DNA of 64,000 nucleotides from Vibrio intestinalis (GCF_025195085.2 NZ_JANAVY020000001.1:868001-932000); one strand, 5' to 3'; shown: positions 36,946 to 48,749, numbered from the stretch's first letter. Numbers and translations are program-made. Notes: generated from the sequence alone by a model not told the origin.

Positions 36946-37290
36946 ATGTCAGTCGTGATTTACCACAACCCTCGTTGCTCAAAGAGTCGTCAAACGTTGG
37001 CATTATTGGAAGAAAAAGGTATTGAGCCGCAAGTAGTCAAATACCTTGAAGACACCCCTTCAGTAGAACAGTTAAAGCAACTGTTTAACCAACTTGGTCT
37101 AGAAAGTGTTCGCGATATGATGCGTACGAAAGAAGATGTCTATAAAGAGTTGGCGCTAAAAGAGGCCGACGATGAAACACTGTTTAACGCGATGGCGCAA
37201 AACCCAAAACTGATTGAGCGCCCAATTGTTGTGGCAAATGGCCAAGCGAAACACGGCCGTCCACCAGAGCAGGTGTTAGAGATTCTATGA
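36946..37290 (+). CDS. ArsC/YfgD-family reductase
   Basis: The 114-residue thioredoxin-fold protein has HNPRCSKSRQTLALLEEKG at the N-terminus (catalytic Cys in NPRCSKS), a downstream RPI segment and a TKEDVYKEL helix. It belongs to the glutaredoxin-dependent ArsC family. No ars operon is nearby, so arsenate reduction is not certain; YfgD-type relatives are of unclear function. The ATG at 36946 has GGAGA upstream and fits the family N-terminus. It overlaps the next gene by 4 nt (ATGA). Confidence 0.88.
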   Translation: MSVVIYHNPRCSKSRQTLALLEEKGIEPQVVKYLEDTPSVEQLKQLFNQLGLESVRDMMRTKEDVYKELALKEADDETLFNAMAQNPKLIERPIVVANGQAKHGRPPEQVLEIL

Positions 37291-37856
37291 TAAGACAAAT
37301 TGTTGTCTTGTATTACAGTCGTCATGGCTCGACCAAAGCGATAGCACGACAAATCGCACGAGGGATAGAATCTATCCCTCACTGCGAGGCTCTACTACGA
37401 ACGGTTGCCGAAATAGAACCTCAGCAACAGCCTGCAAGCGATCCCATCATCACGCTTGAGGAGCTAAAACAATGTCACGGGTTAGCGATGGGCAGCCCTG
37501 TGTGGTTTGGCAATATGGCGGCGCCTCTTAAGCACTTTTGGGATCAATCGACCATGCTGTGGTTATCGGGTGATTTGATCGACAAACCCGCTTGCGTCTT
37601 TACCTCTTCATCAAGCCTCCATGGCGGCCAAGAAACCACACTTCAAACCATGATGCTGCCACTGCTTCATCACGGCATGATGGTGCTGGGTATTCCCTAC
37701 TCTGAGCCTGCTTTACACAACACCCAATCAGGCGGCACACCTTACGGTGCAAGCAGCGTTAGCCATGGACGAAACCAACCATTAACCGATGATGAAATCG
37801 AACTCGCTCAACAATTAGGAAAAAGATTAGCCACTATCGCCACCTCGTTAACTTAG
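37287..37856 (+). CDS. WrbA-like flavodoxin-fold NAD(P)H:quinone oxidoreductase
   Basis: The 189-residue protein has the FMN phosphate loop YYSRHGSTKAIARQIARG, GSPVWFGNMAAPLKHFWDQ and SSSSLHGGQETT motifs of WrbA/NQO-type flavoproteins. Expected role: two-electron quinone reduction protecting from redox cycling. Translation is coupled to the ArsC-like gene (ATGA overlap), and a DUF2069 gene follows 8 nt later. Confidence 0.88.
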   Translation: MIRQIVVLYYSRHGSTKAIARQIARGIESIPHCEALLRTVAEIEPQQQPASDPIITLEELKQCHGLAMGSPVWFGNMAAPLKHFWDQSTMLWLSGDLIDKPACVFTSSSSLHGGQETTLQTMMLPLLHHGMMVLGIPYSEPALHNTQSGGTPYGASSVSHGRNQPLTDDEIELAQQLGKRLATIATSLT

Positions 37857-37864
37857 GAGTCAAT

Positions 37865-38338
37865 ATGTCGAACAAGGAAGTCGAAGTTCACCCAGTGGAA
37901 AATATGGATAAAGCGCTCAAAGCGATGCAGCCTACAACTCGGCTCTATCGGCTCTTAGCCTTGTGTGGCAACCTTGCGCTGCTAATGTGGGTTGCCATTT
38001 GGCAATTTGAGCTATCACCACATCCTCACATCAATAACGCAACCCTCGCGATCGCTTGGGCTATCCCTTTACTGCTTCCTCTTCCAGGCATTTTGGCCGG
38101 TCGTCCCTATACCCACGCTTGGGCCAACTTCATTTTAATGCTCTACTTTTTACACGGATTCACCATTCTTTATATTGATGATGGTGAGCGCTGGCTTGCC
38201 AGCGTGGAGTTAGTGCTTACTAGCATGGCATTTCTTGGCAATACGCTTTACGCCAGAGCACGAGGAAAAGAGCTAGGTATGAAGCTAAAACGTTTGAGCG
38301 AAGTGGAAAAGCAAGAACGCAGTCAATTTGACGACTAG
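37865..38338 (+). CDS. DUF2069 membrane protein
   Basis: The 157-residue inner-membrane protein has about four hydrophobic helices (about 32-50, 58-78, 85-103, 108-128) and a charged cytoplasmic tail. It matches the DUF2069 family (LLPLPGILAGRPYTHAWANFILMLYFLHG). The function is unknown. It is the last gene of a bepA-arsC-wrbA-like run, closed by a terminator. Confidence 0.85.
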   Translation: MSNKEVEVHPVENMDKALKAMQPTTRLYRLLALCGNLALLMWVAIWQFELSPHPHINNATLAIAWAIPLLLPLPGILAGRPYTHAWANFILMLYFLHGFTILYIDDGERWLASVELVLTSMAFLGNTLYARARGKELGMKLKRLSEVEKQERSQFDD

Positions 38339-38346
38339 CACGCAAT

Positions 38347-38374
38347 AAAAAAGCTGCCGATTGGCAGCTTTTTC
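38347..38374. terminator. Bidirectional terminator between the DUF2069 gene and kdsA
   Basis: Stem AAGCTGCC-GATT-GGCAGCTT with flanking A and T runs, between two convergent operons. Confidence 0.9.
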
Positions 38375-38390
38375 AATCAAACCTTATCGA

Positions 38391-39257
<867 letters not shown>

Positions 39258-39293
39258 TCAACGTATTTATGCCGAGCATCCAAGAAGCTAGGC

Positions 39294-40121
39294 TTAGTGT
39301 AAGGTTACCTGAGTTTGACTCATGGCGTTAACTTGGTTCTTTAATAATTCTGCTGCTGGGTCATCCGGGCACTGATCAATAAAATATTGGTAATCACTTA
39401 GTGCAACTTGATGACAGTCTAGCTGCTGATAGATAAAGCCGCGATCGCGAATTTCATACGGGTCATCAGGGACAAAGGTTAAAGCCAGATCCGTACAGCG
39501 CAATGCCAATGCGTAACGCTCTTCTCTTAATAAAGCACTTTTAATCAGCGCTAGCCAACGACCAATCACCGTTGGGTGATCAACCTTCTGTAAATGTTTC
39601 GGTTTTAGTTTAGCAAATGGGCCTTTATGCCCCACCAGCCATGCGCGTAATGTATGTTGTGACACATACTCGCCATTGAATGGATTCACATAGCTTGGCT
39701 CTTTACCCGGCCAATCAAGTTTAAGCAAAAACTGCGTAGGAAAAGCCACCCCTTCAATTGGGAAGCCAAGCTGTCGACCAATAAAAAGAATAAGTGCTCC
39801 TAAACTGACCGGAATGCCTTTACGACGCTCCAACACCTTATCGATAAACGCGTTAGCGGAATCAAAGTAAGCGTCTTTATCGCCTTGAAAGCCCCACTCA
39901 TGATAAAACAAGCGCAAAAAGGCATCGAATTTTTGCTCTGCATGTGTCTCGTGCACAAGCGCCAGCTCTGCCTCTTGCAAAAGTCGGCTTAACTCATTCT
40001 TCGCCCAAGCGACCTGCGTTTCTGGGTTCACAGCTTGATTTAGCACTAGAGCGCCTTCAGCAAGCTCCAAAGCATCAAAATCTTCATCAAACAGTGTTTG
40101 CATCACTACTGCCCTACTCAT
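39294..40121 (-). CDS. sirB1: SirB1-family protein (transglutaminase-like with TPR)
   Basis: The 275-residue protein has a transglutaminase-like fold in the middle (FLRLFYHEWGFQGD, RKGIPVSLGALILFIGRQL) and TPR-type helices at the C-terminus (DDPYEIRDRGFIYQQL). It is homologous to E. coli YchA. A catalytic Cys is not obvious, so it may be non-enzymatic. The start at 40121 directly abuts the sirB2 stop; an alternative ATG at 40103 is also possible. The order prmC-sirB2-sirB1-kdsA equals that of E. coli. Confidence 0.88.
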   Translation of the reverse strand: MSRAVVMQTLFDEDFDALELAEGALVLNQAVNPETQVAWAKNELSRLLQEAELALVHETHAEQKFDAFLRLFYHEWGFQGDKDAYFDSANAFIDKVLERRKGIPVSLGALILFIGRQLGFPIEGVAFPTQFLLKLDWPGKEPSYVNPFNGEYVSQHTLRAWLVGHKGPFAKLKPKHLQKVDHPTVIGRWLALIKSALLREERYALALRCTDLALTFVPDDPYEIRDRGFIYQQLDCHQVALSDYQYFIDQCPDDPAAELLKNQVNAMSQTQVTLH

Positions 40122-40508
40122 TTAAAACAACGTTGGTGATTTCGTTAGTGCAATGTTGCTCGCCATTAATAGCCAGCCTAGAGCACCGAAGAAACCAAAA
40201 ACGCGCAGTAAGGTGTTTTTCGCAAGCTTAAGAGAGAAGAAGCCCAGTGCAATGTAAGCCAAAATACAGGTAATTTTATTTGTTAGCCAAGGCGCAGCAT
40301 CGGTAAAAGGTACGTAACCAGTAAGCATGATCAGACCAATACCGGATAGCAACAACGCGGTGTCGTTAATGTGCGGGAATATCTTTAAGAATTTCTTTTC
40401 ACGCAATGGCGAGTTTGCCATTAATAGTGCAAAACGTACTGACAGCAAGGTCGCGCTAATCGCGATGGTCAGTAAATGGAAATGTTTTAAACCTTCGTAC
40501 ATGGACAC
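40122..40508 (-). CDS. sirB2: SirB2-family membrane protein
   Basis: The 128-residue protein has four hydrophobic helices, and begins MSMYEGLKHFHLLTIAISATLL with the conserved His pair near the N-terminus. It is homologous to E. coli YchQ. The function is unknown. It lies between prmC (13 nt upstream) and sirB1 (no gap). Confidence 0.9.
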   Translation of the reverse strand: MSMYEGLKHFHLLTIAISATLLSVRFALLMANSPLREKKFLKIFPHINDTALLLSGIGLIMLTGYVPFTDAAPWLTNKITCILAYIALGFFSLKLAKNTLLRVFGFFGALGWLLMASNIALTKSPTLF

Positions 40509-40521
40509 TGTCTCTTATTAT

Positions 40522-41388
40522 TTATTCGAATGTTTTTGCCACATAACGACCCAAGGTCACACGATCATTGTTACCGTAATCTTGATAGGTTTCGACATCA
40601 ATATAACCATTCTCGTTAAAGATTTGGCGTACGGCTTCACCTTGGTCATATCCATGTTCAAACAGCAACCAGCCATCATTGCTCAAATACTCTCTAGCTG
40701 ATTGGGTAATATGTCGAATATCAGCCAAGCCTTGGTCTTTTGCAACCAATGCACTTAGTGGCTCAAAACGTACATCACCCTGCTGTAAGTGCGGGTCGTT
40801 TTCTTCAATATAGGGTGGATTCGATACGATAACAGCAAACTGCGTACCAGCTTGCAAGGGCTCAAACCAACTACCGGCTAAAAAAGTGCTATTTGTGATA
40901 CCAAGCGTTTGCGCATTATCAGTCGCTAATTGCTGTGCATCTGGCATTAAGTCAATCCCGATAACCTTACGGCTCGGCAGTTCAGAGGCGAGTGCTAACG
41001 CAATGGCACCTGTTCCGGTGCCAAGATCGAGTATCGCGCCTTCACTTAATGCGGCTTTATCTAGCGCGAGTTCAACCAGTCGCTCAGTGTCAGGACGAGG
41101 AATTAACGTCGTTGGCGACACTTTTAGCGGTAGAGACCAAAACTCTCGCTCACCAACAATATACGCAACGGGTTCGCCTTGAATACGGCGGCTAAGAAGG
41201 GTTTGGAATTGCTGTTGCTGCTCAGTAGAAAGCAGTTTATCAGGCCACGTAAGTAGAAACGAACGCGGCTTAGATAATGAATGGCACAGTAACACTGCGG
41301 CATCAAGAGACGGCGAATCACTGCCGCTCTCTTGAAGATTTGCTACCGCCAGCTTGAGTGTTTGTTCAACACTAAGTTCTGCTGTCAT
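40522..41388 (-). CDS. prmC: Release factor glutamine methyltransferase PrmC (HemK)
   Basis: The 288-residue SAM-dependent methyltransferase modifies the GGQ glutamine of RF1 and RF2. It shows LDLGTGTGAIALALA (SAM site) and the NPPYIEE catalytic motif; the N-terminal helical domain (1-75) contacts the release factor. It starts 3 nt after prfA, its substrate gene, in the usual hemA-prfA-prmC order. Confidence 0.97.
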   Translation of the reverse strand: MTAELSVEQTLKLAVANLQESGSDSPSLDAAVLLCHSLSKPRSFLLTWPDKLLSTEQQQQFQTLLSRRIQGEPVAYIVGEREFWSLPLKVSPTTLIPRPDTERLVELALDKAALSEGAILDLGTGTGAIALALASELPSRKVIGIDLMPDAQQLATDNAQTLGITNSTFLAGSWFEPLQAGTQFAVIVSNPPYIEENDPHLQQGDVRFEPLSALVAKDQGLADIRHITQSAREYLSNDGWLLFEHGYDQGEAVRQIFNENGYIDVETYQDYGNNDRVTLGRYVAKTFE

Positions 41389-41391
41389 TGA

Positions 41392-42480
41392 TTAGTTGTT
41401 CTCAGCCAATGCTGCCAACTGATCCGCTTGGTGCTCTTGAATCACAGGATCAACCAAGCTATCTAAATCGCCTTCCATTACTTCATTCAAGCGGTAGACA
41501 GTTAAGTTGATGCGGTGATCCGATACACGACCTTGTGGGTAGTTGTAAGTACGGATGCGGTCACTACGGTCACCAGAACCTAGTAGGTTACGACGAGTAT
41601 CAGAGACCTCTGCCGCTCGGCGAGCTTGTTCAGCTTGAACGATACGCGCCGCTAGCACAGACATCGCTTTCGCTTTGTTCTTATGCTGAGAACGCTCATC
41701 CTGACACTCTACGACCGTACCTGTTGGAAGGTGGGTAATACGGATTGCTGAGTCCGTGGTGTTTACGTGCTGACCACCCGCGCCTGATGCACGGAAAGTA
41801 TCAATTTTAAGGTCGCCTGCTTTGATTTCTGGTAGATCCGCTTCTGGGATTTCTGGCATCACAGCAACAGTACAAGCTGACGTATGTACACGGCCTTGAG
41901 ATTCAGTTTCTGGCACACGTTGTACACGGTGGCCGCCTGACTCAAATTTCAAAATACCGTATGCGCCATCGCCGTTCACTTTAGCGATCATCTCTTTGTA
42001 ACCGCCCTGCTCTGACTCGTTGCAGCTCATCACTTCGATGCGCCAACCTTTCTTTTCAGCGAACTTCGAGTACATACGGAACAAGTTACCCGCAAAGATA
42101 CCTGCTTCGTCGCCACCAGCACCGGCACGAATCTCTAGGAAACAGTTACGATCATCGTTTGGATCTTTCGGTAATAGAAGAATTTGCAGTTCATCGTTCA
42201 AACGTTCAATCGCTGCTTTCGCTTCTTGAATTTCTTCCTGAGCCATTTCACGCATTTCAGCGTCATCTTCTTTGGCCATCTCTTCAGCCGCAGCTAGGTC
42301 TTCTTGTGCTTGCTGGTAGCTTTGGAAGCATTTTGTCACTTCTTCCAGTTGAGAATACTCTTTTGATAGCGCACGGAATTTGTCTTGGTTGCCGATGACA
42401 TCAGGGTCGCCAAGGAGGTGTTGAACTTCTTCGTAACGCTCAACCAGTGTTTCTAACTTAGATAGAATAGAGGCTTTCAT
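41392..42480 (-). CDS. prfA: Peptide chain release factor 1
   Basis: The 362-residue class I release factor recognises UAA and UAG. It shows GAGGQHVN (Gln methylated by PrmC) and the codon-reading tripeptide PET in [10 protein letters not shown], where E. coli has PAT; the fixed Pro and Thr are kept. It lies 24 nt after hemA. The length is close to E. coli RF1 (360). Confidence 0.97.
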   Translation of the reverse strand: MKASILSKLETLVERYEEVQHLLGDPDVIGNQDKFRALSKEYSQLEEVTKCFQSYQQAQEDLAAAEEMAKEDDAEMREMAQEEIQEAKAAIERLNDELQILLLPKDPNDDRNCFLEIRAGAGGDEAGIFAGNLFRMYSKFAEKKGWRIEVMSCNESEQGGYKEMIAKVNGDGAYGILKFESGGHRVQRVPETESQGRVHTSACTVAVMPEIPEADLPEIKAGDLKIDTFRASGAGGQHVNTTDSAIRITHLPTGTVVECQDERSQHKNKAKAMSVLAARIVQAEQARRAAEVSDTRRNLLGSGDRSDRIRTYNYPQGRVSDHRINLTVYRLNEVMEGDLDSLVDPVIQEHQADQLAALAENN

Positions 42481-42504
42481 ATTTTTCTTAACTCAGGGTT
42501 CAAT

Positions 42505-43764
42505 TTATAGTGAGTCTTCTAGACCCAAACTTTGTCTAATAACGGCGAGCTTCGCGGGCTCACCTTGCTCTGCTGCACTCTGTAACGAACGAGTAGGAGC
42601 ATGGATTAATCGGTTAGTGAGCTTGTTGCTCAGCTCCAATAACACTTTCTCAGGGTCGCCCCCAGCAGCAAGCGCTTGAATACTTCTTGCCAGTAACTCT
42701 TCACGAATTTCGTTGGCAGATTGACGATACTCACGAATACTATCCACCCCTTGTAGGGAGCGCATCCATGACATAAATGCCGCACTTTCTTCACTGACAA
42801 TCGCTTCAGCTTGAATCGCTTCCACTTTGCGCTGTTCAATATTGCTGTCTACGATCGACTGCAAATCGTCAACGGTGTAAAGATAAGCATCGTTCAAATC
42901 GCCCACTTGCGATTCAATATCACGCGGTACTGCGATATCAACCAATAACATAGGTTGGTATCGACGCGATTTCAGCGCGGTCTCTACCATACCTTTACCG
43001 ATAATAGGCAACGGGCTTGCGGTTGAGCTGATCACAATATCAGCGCGCGGCAAATGCTCAGGAATTTCAGGCAAGCTAATCACTTCTGCGCCGAACTCAT
43101 TGGCCAGTAACTGGGCTCGTTCTTTGGTTCGGTTAGCCACAATCATATTAGTGCAGCCATTACCTGCGAGGTGCTTAGCCACCAACTCGATGGTTTCACC
43201 TGCACCAACCAACAACACTGTCGATTGCTGTAACGATTCGAAAATATGTTTCGCTAATGTACATGCGGCATAAGCCACCGACACCGCATTACCGCCAATG
43301 TCAGTTTCTGTTCGTACACGTTTCGCCACTGAAAACGTTTTTTGAAACCACTTTTCCATTGCTGTGTTAACAGACTTTTGATCGCGAGAATCAGAAAAAG
43401 CCTGTTTCACCTGACCTAAGATCTGTGGCTCGCCCAAAACTAATGAGTCTAGGCCGCAAGAAACACGCATTAAGTGACGAATCGCCGCTTGCTCTTCATG
43501 AATATAAAGGCTGGGTTTTAACTCTTCAGGGCTGACTTGGTGAAACTGCGATAGCCAATCAACGACTTTGCTCTTACCTGAAGGTTTTACGTCACAGTAA
43601 ACTTCTGTTCGGTTACAAGTAGAGACAATGACACTGCCGTTTACGTGCGGGTTTTCAGAGAGTTGTAGCAATGCTTGCGGTAGCTTTTCCGGTCCGAAAG
43701 CGACTTTTTCACGCAATTCTACCGACGCTGTATTATGGTTGATACCTATAGCAAGCAAAGACAT
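42505..43764 (-). CDS. hemA: Glutamyl-tRNA reductase
   Basis: HemA reduces glutamyl-tRNA-Glu to glutamate-1-semialdehyde for tetrapyrroles. The 419-residue protein shows the nucleophile Cys50 in [10 protein letters not shown], the [19 protein letters not shown] motif, an NADPH Rossmann domain ([13 protein letters not shown]) and a C-terminal dimerisation helix. It is the first gene of hemA-prfA-prmC-sirB2-sirB1-kdsA and is divergent from lolB, as in E. coli. Confidence 0.97.
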   Translation of the reverse strand: MSLLAIGINHNTASVELREKVAFGPEKLPQALLQLSENPHVNGSVIVSTCNRTEVYCDVKPSGKSKVVDWLSQFHQVSPEELKPSLYIHEEQAAIRHLMRVSCGLDSLVLGEPQILGQVKQAFSDSRDQKSVNTAMEKWFQKTFSVAKRVRTETDIGGNAVSVAYAACTLAKHIFESLQQSTVLLVGAGETIELVAKHLAGNGCTNMIVANRTKERAQLLANEFGAEVISLPEIPEHLPRADIVISSTASPLPIIGKGMVETALKSRRYQPMLLVDIAVPRDIESQVGDLNDAYLYTVDDLQSIVDSNIEQRKVEAIQAEAIVSEESAAFMSWMRSLQGVDSIREYRQSANEIREELLARSIQALAAGGDPEKVLLELSNKLTNRLIHAPTRSLQSAAEQGEPAKLAVIRQSLGLEDSL

Positions 43765-44046
43765 GTATCGTAGGTTCTCTGAATCAAATTATGAACAAAC
43801 AAGAGAGGAATTTTACTTGATGCCCCTTATGAATAAAAGGGGATCGAGAATTTGTTTTACTCTAAAGCGGTTAAGTAACGAAAAAAATAGGCAATTTGAT
43901 ACCTTTCACCCGCCCTCCCTTTATGCAACAAGAACATTGATAAGCGCTGTAATCTTTGTTTTTTTCTTACCTAACTCAGAGGTGAGATAACAGAACAATG
44001 CTATAGTATGCGCCCCAAGGACGCTCAAACTGGAAGACCGTGCCAT

Positions 44047-44664
44047 ATGTTTAAACCGCTTTTTACGCGCTGGGCAATCATTACCGCCTTCGCCCTAACC
44101 TTATTGGGTTGTAGTTCCATCCAAGACAGTACACTCAGTGTCGAGTGGCAGGCCCACCAACAAAGACTCGACTTAATTAGCGACTACCAAGCCGCTGGCA
44201 AACTGGGTTATATCTCACCAGAGCAGCGCGAGTCTTTAAATTTTCATTGGCAGCACAATCGTGATGAGAGCCAATTACGCCTAACAACATTCCTTGGTCA
44301 AACAGTTCTCAACATGCAAATAACGCCTCAAGGCGCAAGTGTCGAAACTTACGATGACCAAAACTTCACTGACCTAAGTGCCGACCAACTGATTTACCGT
44401 CTAACAGGGCTATCAATTCCTGTCGAACAGTTAAATGATTGGCTGCTAGGCAAACCGACCAATGCCGATGAATACACCCTAAATGAATCACAAACACTTG
44501 CCAGCGTAACGAAGCAAGTTAAAGGACAAGTGTGGCAGATAGAGTACTTAAGCTACCAAGATGTGGTCTTTTTAGGCTCTAGCTTGCCTGTGCCGCATAA
44601 GCTAAAACTTAAGCAAGGCAGCACTACCATCAACATCGTTATATCTAAGTGGATATTGAAGTAA
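44047..44664 (+). CDS. lolB: Outer membrane lipoprotein LolB
   Basis: The 205-residue lipoprotein has a signal peptide with lipobox LLGC (Cys about 20) and an unclosed beta-barrel that takes lipoproteins from LolA and inserts them in the outer membrane. The ATG at 44047 is chosen because it places the Lys-Arg n-region right before the hydrophobic core; the earlier in-frame ATG would add 13 polar residues. The stop overlaps the ispE start. It is the first gene of lolB-ispE-prs. Confidence 0.94.
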   Translation: MFKPLFTRWAIITAFALTLLGCSSIQDSTLSVEWQAHQQRLDLISDYQAAGKLGYISPEQRESLNFHWQHNRDESQLRLTTFLGQTVLNMQITPQGASVETYDDQNFTDLSADQLIYRLTGLSIPVEQLNDWLLGKPTNADEYTLNESQTLASVTKQVKGQVWQIEYLSYQDVVFLGSSLPVPHKLKLKQGSTTINIVISKWILK

Positions 44665-45536
44665 TGATAAACCACACCACTAACTGGCCATCTCCGGCCA
44701 AACTGAACCTGTTTCTCTACATCACTGGTCGCCGTGAAGATGGCTACCATGAGCTACAAACCTTGTTTCAGTTTGTCGAACACGGTGACGAACTCACCAT
44801 TACCGCAAATGACTCAGGCGAGATAACCCTTACACCAGACATCCCTGGTGTCGCACTGCAAGACAATCTCATCTGGCGAGCGGCTAAAGCACTGCAACAC
44901 CATACTAACTGCCAATTAGGCGCAGACATTTCCCTCAACAAGGTACTCCCTATGGGTGGTGGTATCGGCGGCGGTTCTTCTAATGCAGCCACCGTGTTAG
45001 TAGCGCTTAACCATTTATGGCAAACCCATTGCAGTGATGATGAACTCGCAGAAATCGGGTTGGCCTTGGGCGCAGACGTTCCTGTTTTTGTACGCGGACA
45101 CGCTGCATTTGCCGAAGGAGTTGGCGAAAAAATCATCGCAGTAGAGCCTAGTGAGCAATACTATTTGGTCGTTAGGCCAAATGTGAGTATTGCGACGGTC
45201 GACATTTTCACTCATCCCGATTTGACCAGAAATACGCCGAAGCGAGATATCACCTCACTTTTGAACGGGATTTACGGAAACGATTGCGAAAAAATTGTGC
45301 GAATGCTGTACCCAGAGGTTGATAAGCAACTTTCATGGCTGCTACAATACGCGCCGTCGAGATTGACGGGTACTGGATCGTGTGTTTTTGCAGAGTTTTC
45401 TAGTGAAAACGAAGCACATCGAGTACTTGATAAACTGCCTGACACAGTGTCGGCTTTCGTGGCGAAAGGTAAAAACATTTCCCCACTGCACGAGACACTC
45501 GCTAAGTATCGCTTAGCCCACAACACATCTATCTAA
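44664..45536 (+). CDS. ispE: 4-diphosphocytidyl-2-C-methyl-D-erythritol kinase
   Basis: IspE phosphorylates CDP-ME in the MEP isoprenoid pathway. The 290-residue GHMP kinase has [13 protein letters not shown] at the N-terminus, the ATP loop [15 protein letters not shown] and the C-terminal [12 protein letters not shown] motif. The start at 44664 overlaps the lolB stop (TAATG). An in-frame GTG at 44649 is possible but is less like the E. coli N-terminus. Confidence 0.96.
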   Translation: MINHTTNWPSPAKLNLFLYITGRREDGYHELQTLFQFVEHGDELTITANDSGEITLTPDIPGVALQDNLIWRAAKALQHHTNCQLGADISLNKVLPMGGGIGGGSSNAATVLVALNHLWQTHCSDDELAEIGLALGADVPVFVRGHAAFAEGVGEKIIAVEPSEQYYLVVRPNVSIATVDIFTHPDLTRNTPKRDITSLLNGIYGNDCEKIVRMLYPEVDKQLSWLLQYAPSRLTGTGSCVFAEFSSENEAHRVLDKLPDTVSAFVAKGKNISPLHETLAKYRLAHNTSI

Positions 45537-45564
45537 AACTGGACGCAAACCTGAGGTTTCCACC

Positions 45565-46509
45565 GTGCCTGATATGAAGCTATTTGCTGGTAACGCTACA
45601 CCTGAACTAGCCCAACGTATTGCTGATCGTCTATACATCTCTCTTGGTGACGCAACTGTTTCTCGTTTTTCTGATGGCGAAGTCGCTGTTCAAATCAACG
45701 AAAACGTGCGCGGCAGCGATGTATTCATCATCCAATCTACTTGTGCACCTACTAATGACAACCTAATGGAATTAGTAGTGATGATTGACGCAATGCGCCG
45801 CGCTTCAGCGGGCCGTATTACTGCAGTTATCCCTTACTTTGGTTACGCTCGTCAAGACCGTCGTGTACGTTCTGCTCGTGTGCCAATCACAGCGAAAGTT
45901 GTTGCTGACTTCCTTTCAAACGTTGGTGTTGACCGCGTTCTAACTATCGACCTACACGCAGAGCAAATCCAAGGCTTCTTCGACGTACCTGTAGACAACA
46001 TCTTCGGTACGCCAGTTCTTCTAGAAGACATGGAAAACCGTGGTCTAGAAAACCCAGTAGTGGTTTCTCCTGACCTAGGCGGCGTTGTTCGTGCTCGTGC
46101 AACAGCAAAAGCACTAGGTGATATCGACATCGCTATCGTTGATAAGCGTCGTCCACGTGCAAACGTATCTGAAGTAATGAACCTAATCGGTGATGTTGAA
46201 GGTCGCGACTGTGTGATCGTTGACGACATGATCGACACAGGCGGCACGCTATGTAAAGCAGCTGAAGCGCTTAAAGAGCGCGGTGCTAAGCGTGTATTCG
46301 CTTACGCAACTCACGCTGTATTCTCAGGTAATGCTGCTCAGAACATCGGTAACTCAGTACTAGACCAAGTTATCGTAACTGACTCAATCACTCTACCTAA
46401 AGAGATGGAAGCGACTGGCAAAGTAACTACGCTAAGCCTATCTCGCATGCTTGCAGAAGCCATTCGTCGCATTAGCAACGAAGAGTCTATCTCTGCAATG
46501 TTCAACTAA
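45565..46509 (+). CDS. prs: Ribose-phosphate pyrophosphokinase
   Basis: Prs makes PRPP from ribose 5-phosphate and ATP for nucleotide, His and Trp synthesis. The 314-residue protein shows [20 protein letters not shown], flexible-loop [14 protein letters not shown], and the PRPP-binding [15 protein letters not shown]. The GTG start ([11 protein letters not shown]) aligns with E. coli Prs and has GAGGTTTCCACC upstream. Codon use is strongly biased to the major Vibrio codons, indicating high expression. A terminator follows. Confidence 0.97.
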   Translation: MPDMKLFAGNATPELAQRIADRLYISLGDATVSRFSDGEVAVQINENVRGSDVFIIQSTCAPTNDNLMELVVMIDAMRRASAGRITAVIPYFGYARQDRRVRSARVPITAKVVADFLSNVGVDRVLTIDLHAEQIQGFFDVPVDNIFGTPVLLEDMENRGLENPVVVSPDLGGVVRARATAKALGDIDIAIVDKRRPRANVSEVMNLIGDVEGRDCVIVDDMIDTGGTLCKAAEALKERGAKRVFAYATHAVFSGNAAQNIGNSVLDQVIVTDSITLPKEMEATGKVTTLSLSRMLAEAIRRISNEESISAMFN

Positions 46510-46538
46510 TCGAAATCGATCAGTTCAGACATTTAAGA

Positions 46539-46566
46539 AACACCCCTTTTTAGGGGTGTTTTTTTA
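46539..46566 (+). terminator. Terminator after prs
   Basis: Stem AACACCCC/GGGGTGTT with a short T/A loop, followed by a T-run, 30 nt after the prs stop. Confidence 0.9.
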
Positions 46567-46659
46567 TTGCTGAATCGAGCCACAAATCGCAACCTCGCCC
46601 GAGAGCGAATTTGTGTGCTATCATACGGCGCTTTTTGAGATTCCAGAGAGATCCCAACC

Positions 46660-47250
46660 TTGACTCAACAAATCAAACTTCTTGTCGGACTAGCTAATCC
46701 CGGCCCAGAATATGCGAAAACTCGCCACAACGCTGGCGCTTGGGTGGTTGAGGAATTAGCTCGCGTTCATAATGTAACGTTAAAGAATGAACCTAAATTC
46801 TTTGGTTACACTGGACGCATTATGATGAATGGACAGGATCTGCGTTTATTGATCCCGACCACATTCATGAACTTATCAGGTAAAGCCGTTGCGGCCTTAG
46901 CTAAGTTCTACCAAATTAAACCAGAAGAGATCATGGTCGCTCACGACGAGCTAGACTTACCTCCTGGAGTAGCTAAGTTTAAGAAAGGTGGTGGTCACGG
47001 CGGGCATAACGGTCTGCGCGATACCATTAGCAAACTTGGCAACAACAAAGATTTTTATCGTCTTCGTATTGGCATTGGCCATCCGGGACACAAAGATAAA
47101 GTGGCAGGTTTTGTGTTAGGGAAAGCTCCCGCTAAAGAGCAAGAGCTACTTGATGCTGCGGCAGATGAGTCAGTTCGCTGTCTCGACATCTTAATTAAAG
47201 ATGGCTTAAGCAAAGCACAAAATCGCTTACACACGTTCAAAGCTGAATAA
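46660..47250 (+). CDS. pth: Peptidyl-tRNA hydrolase
   Basis: Pth frees peptides from prematurely released peptidyl-tRNA. The 196-residue protein shows [20 protein letters not shown] with catalytic His23 (His20 of E. coli) and HDELDLPPG with the partner Asp. It uses a TTG start ([11 protein letters not shown]), three residues longer than E. coli, and no closer ATG exists. It is followed 10 nt later by ychF, the usual pair. Confidence 0.96.
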   Translation: MTQQIKLLVGLANPGPEYAKTRHNAGAWVVEELARVHNVTLKNEPKFFGYTGRIMMNGQDLRLLIPTTFMNLSGKAVAALAKFYQIKPEEIMVAHDELDLPPGVAKFKKGGGHGGHNGLRDTISKLGNNKDFYRLRIGIGHPGHKDKVAGFVLGKAPAKEQELLDAAADESVRCLDILIKDGLSKAQNRLHTFKAE

Positions 47251-47260
47251 GGTTACAATC

Positions 47261-48352
47261 ATGGGTTTTAAATGTGGCATCGTTGGTCTACCTAACGTTG
47301 GTAAATCAACTCTGTTCAACGCACTAACTAAAGCGGGCATCGAAGCAGCGAACTTCCCGTTCTGTACAATCGAACCAAACACAGGTGTTGTACCTGTGCC
47401 AGATCTGCGTCTTGACGCACTGGCTAAGATTGTTAACCCACAAAAAGTGCTGCCAACTACGATGGAATTCGTCGATATCGCAGGTCTTGTTGCGGGCGCA
47501 TCTCGTGGTGAAGGTCTAGGTAACAAGTTCCTAGCAAACATCCGTGAAACTGACGCAATTGGTCACGTGGTTCGTTGTTTCGAAAACGAAAATATCGTTC
47601 ACGTTGCTGGTAAAGTATCACCAATCGAAGATATCGAAGTCATCAACCTTGAGCTAGCAATGGCTGACCTTGATTCTTGTGAGCGTGCAATTCAACGTAA
47701 CGCTAAAAAAGCGAAAGGTGGCGATAAAGACGCGAAGTTTGAACTGACTGTTCTAGAAAAACTGCTTCCTGTTCTTACAGAAGGTGGCATGGCGCGTACC
47801 GTTGAGCTTTCTAAAGAAGAGCTAGCAGCAGTAGGTTACCTAAACTTCCTGACTCTGAAGCCAACAATGTACATCGCTAACGTTAACGAAGACGGCTTTG
47901 AAAACAACCCTTACCTAGATGCGGTTCGTGAATTTGCAGAGAAAGAGAACAACGTAGTTGTTCCTGTATGTGCGTCTATCGAATCTGAGCTATCAGAACT
48001 TGATGATGAAGATCGTGAAGAGTTCTTAGCAGACATGGGTATCGAAGAACCGGGCCTAAACCGCGTGATCCGTTCAGGTTACGAACTACTGACTCTACAC
48101 ACTTACTTCACTGCAGGTGTTAAAGAAGTTCGCGCTTGGACAATCCCTGTTGGTGCAACAGCGCCACAAGCTGCGGGTAAAATCCACACTGACTTTGAAA
48201 AAGGTTTCATCCGTGCAGAAGTTGTTGGCTACGATGATTTCATTCAATTTAACGGTGAAAGCGGTGCGAAAGAAGCAGGTAAATGGCGTCTTGAAGGTAA
48301 AGAATACATTGTTAAAGATGGCGATGTTGTTCACTTCCGCTTCAACGTGTAA
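47261..48352 (+). CDS. ychF: Ribosome-binding ATPase YchF
   Basis: The 363-residue Obg-family P-loop protein hydrolyses ATP rather than GTP. It shows G1 [15 protein letters not shown]3 DIAGLV.GAS and, in place of the guanine-specific NKxD, NVNED, as in other YchF. A TGS domain lies at the C-terminus. Family knowledge: it binds ribosomes and modulates stress responses. It follows pth, and a strong terminator follows. Confidence 0.97.
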   Translation: MGFKCGIVGLPNVGKSTLFNALTKAGIEAANFPFCTIEPNTGVVPVPDLRLDALAKIVNPQKVLPTTMEFVDIAGLVAGASRGEGLGNKFLANIRETDAIGHVVRCFENENIVHVAGKVSPIEDIEVINLELAMADLDSCERAIQRNAKKAKGGDKDAKFELTVLEKLLPVLTEGGMARTVELSKEELAAVGYLNFLTLKPTMYIANVNEDGFENNPYLDAVREFAEKENNVVVPVCASIESELSELDDEDREEFLADMGIEEPGLNRVIRSGYELLTLHTYFTAGVKEVRAWTIPVGATAPQAAGKIHTDFEKGFIRAEVVGYDDFIQFNGESGAKEAGKWRLEGKEYIVKDGDVVHFRFNV

Positions 48353-48390
48353 TTAGACTGCTAAAAAACACCCAACTAATTGTTCTAAAA

Positions 48391-48417
48391 AGCCAGTATC
48401 TCTACTGGCTTTTTTTA
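48391..48417 (+). terminator. Terminator after ychF
   Basis: The perfect stem AGCCAGTA-TCTC-TACTGGCT is followed by seven T residues. Confidence 0.93.
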
Positions 48418-48550
48418 TTCCTGTTAGCAAAGAGTCAAGTCAAACGCCTTGCTAAATGTCATTTTGCTAGCAGTTTTCGATCATTAACACGCCTCTTTGT
48501 TTAAAAAGAAACCGAACGATTCATTTCTCCGAATTTATTCAAAAAAACTG

Positions 48551-48579
48551 TTGACGGTTCTGCCTCAACTCCGCATAAT
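48551..48579 (+). promoter_or_regulatory. Promoter of the tRNA array
   Basis: -35 TTGACG (48551-48556), 17-bp spacer, -10 CATAAT (48574-48579), then a GCGCCCC discriminator typical of stringently controlled stable RNA promoters. It is 57 nt before the first tRNA. Confidence 0.88.
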
Positions 48580-48635
48580 GCGCCCCGTTCCCAACGAGAC
48601 GGCAACGAAACGAAAGGAACGAAAAACATGGTTTT

Positions 48636-48712
48636 GGCTACGTAGCTCAGCTGGTTAGAGCACATCACTCATAATGATGGGGTCACAGGTTCGAATCCCG
48701 TCGTAGCCACCA
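48636..48712 (+). tRNA. tRNA-Met (CAT), elongator type, copy 1
   Basis: 77 nt, acceptor GGCTACG/CGTAGCC, anticodon CAT in CTCATAA, encoded CCA. Paired first base (G1-C72) marks it as an elongator tRNA. A nested hairpin (48713-48744: TTCCTAA/TTAGGAA enclosing ACTTT/AAAGT) fills the spacer to the next gene. Confidence 0.97.
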
Positions 48713-48749
48713 TTCCTAAATACTTTTTAGAAAGTAATTAGGAATAGAT

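Noticed and set aside
44649-44663. Upstream GTG start for ispE
   Set aside because: The ATG at 44664 gives the usual N-terminus and a TAATG coupling with lolB. The GTG cannot be excluded but is less likely.
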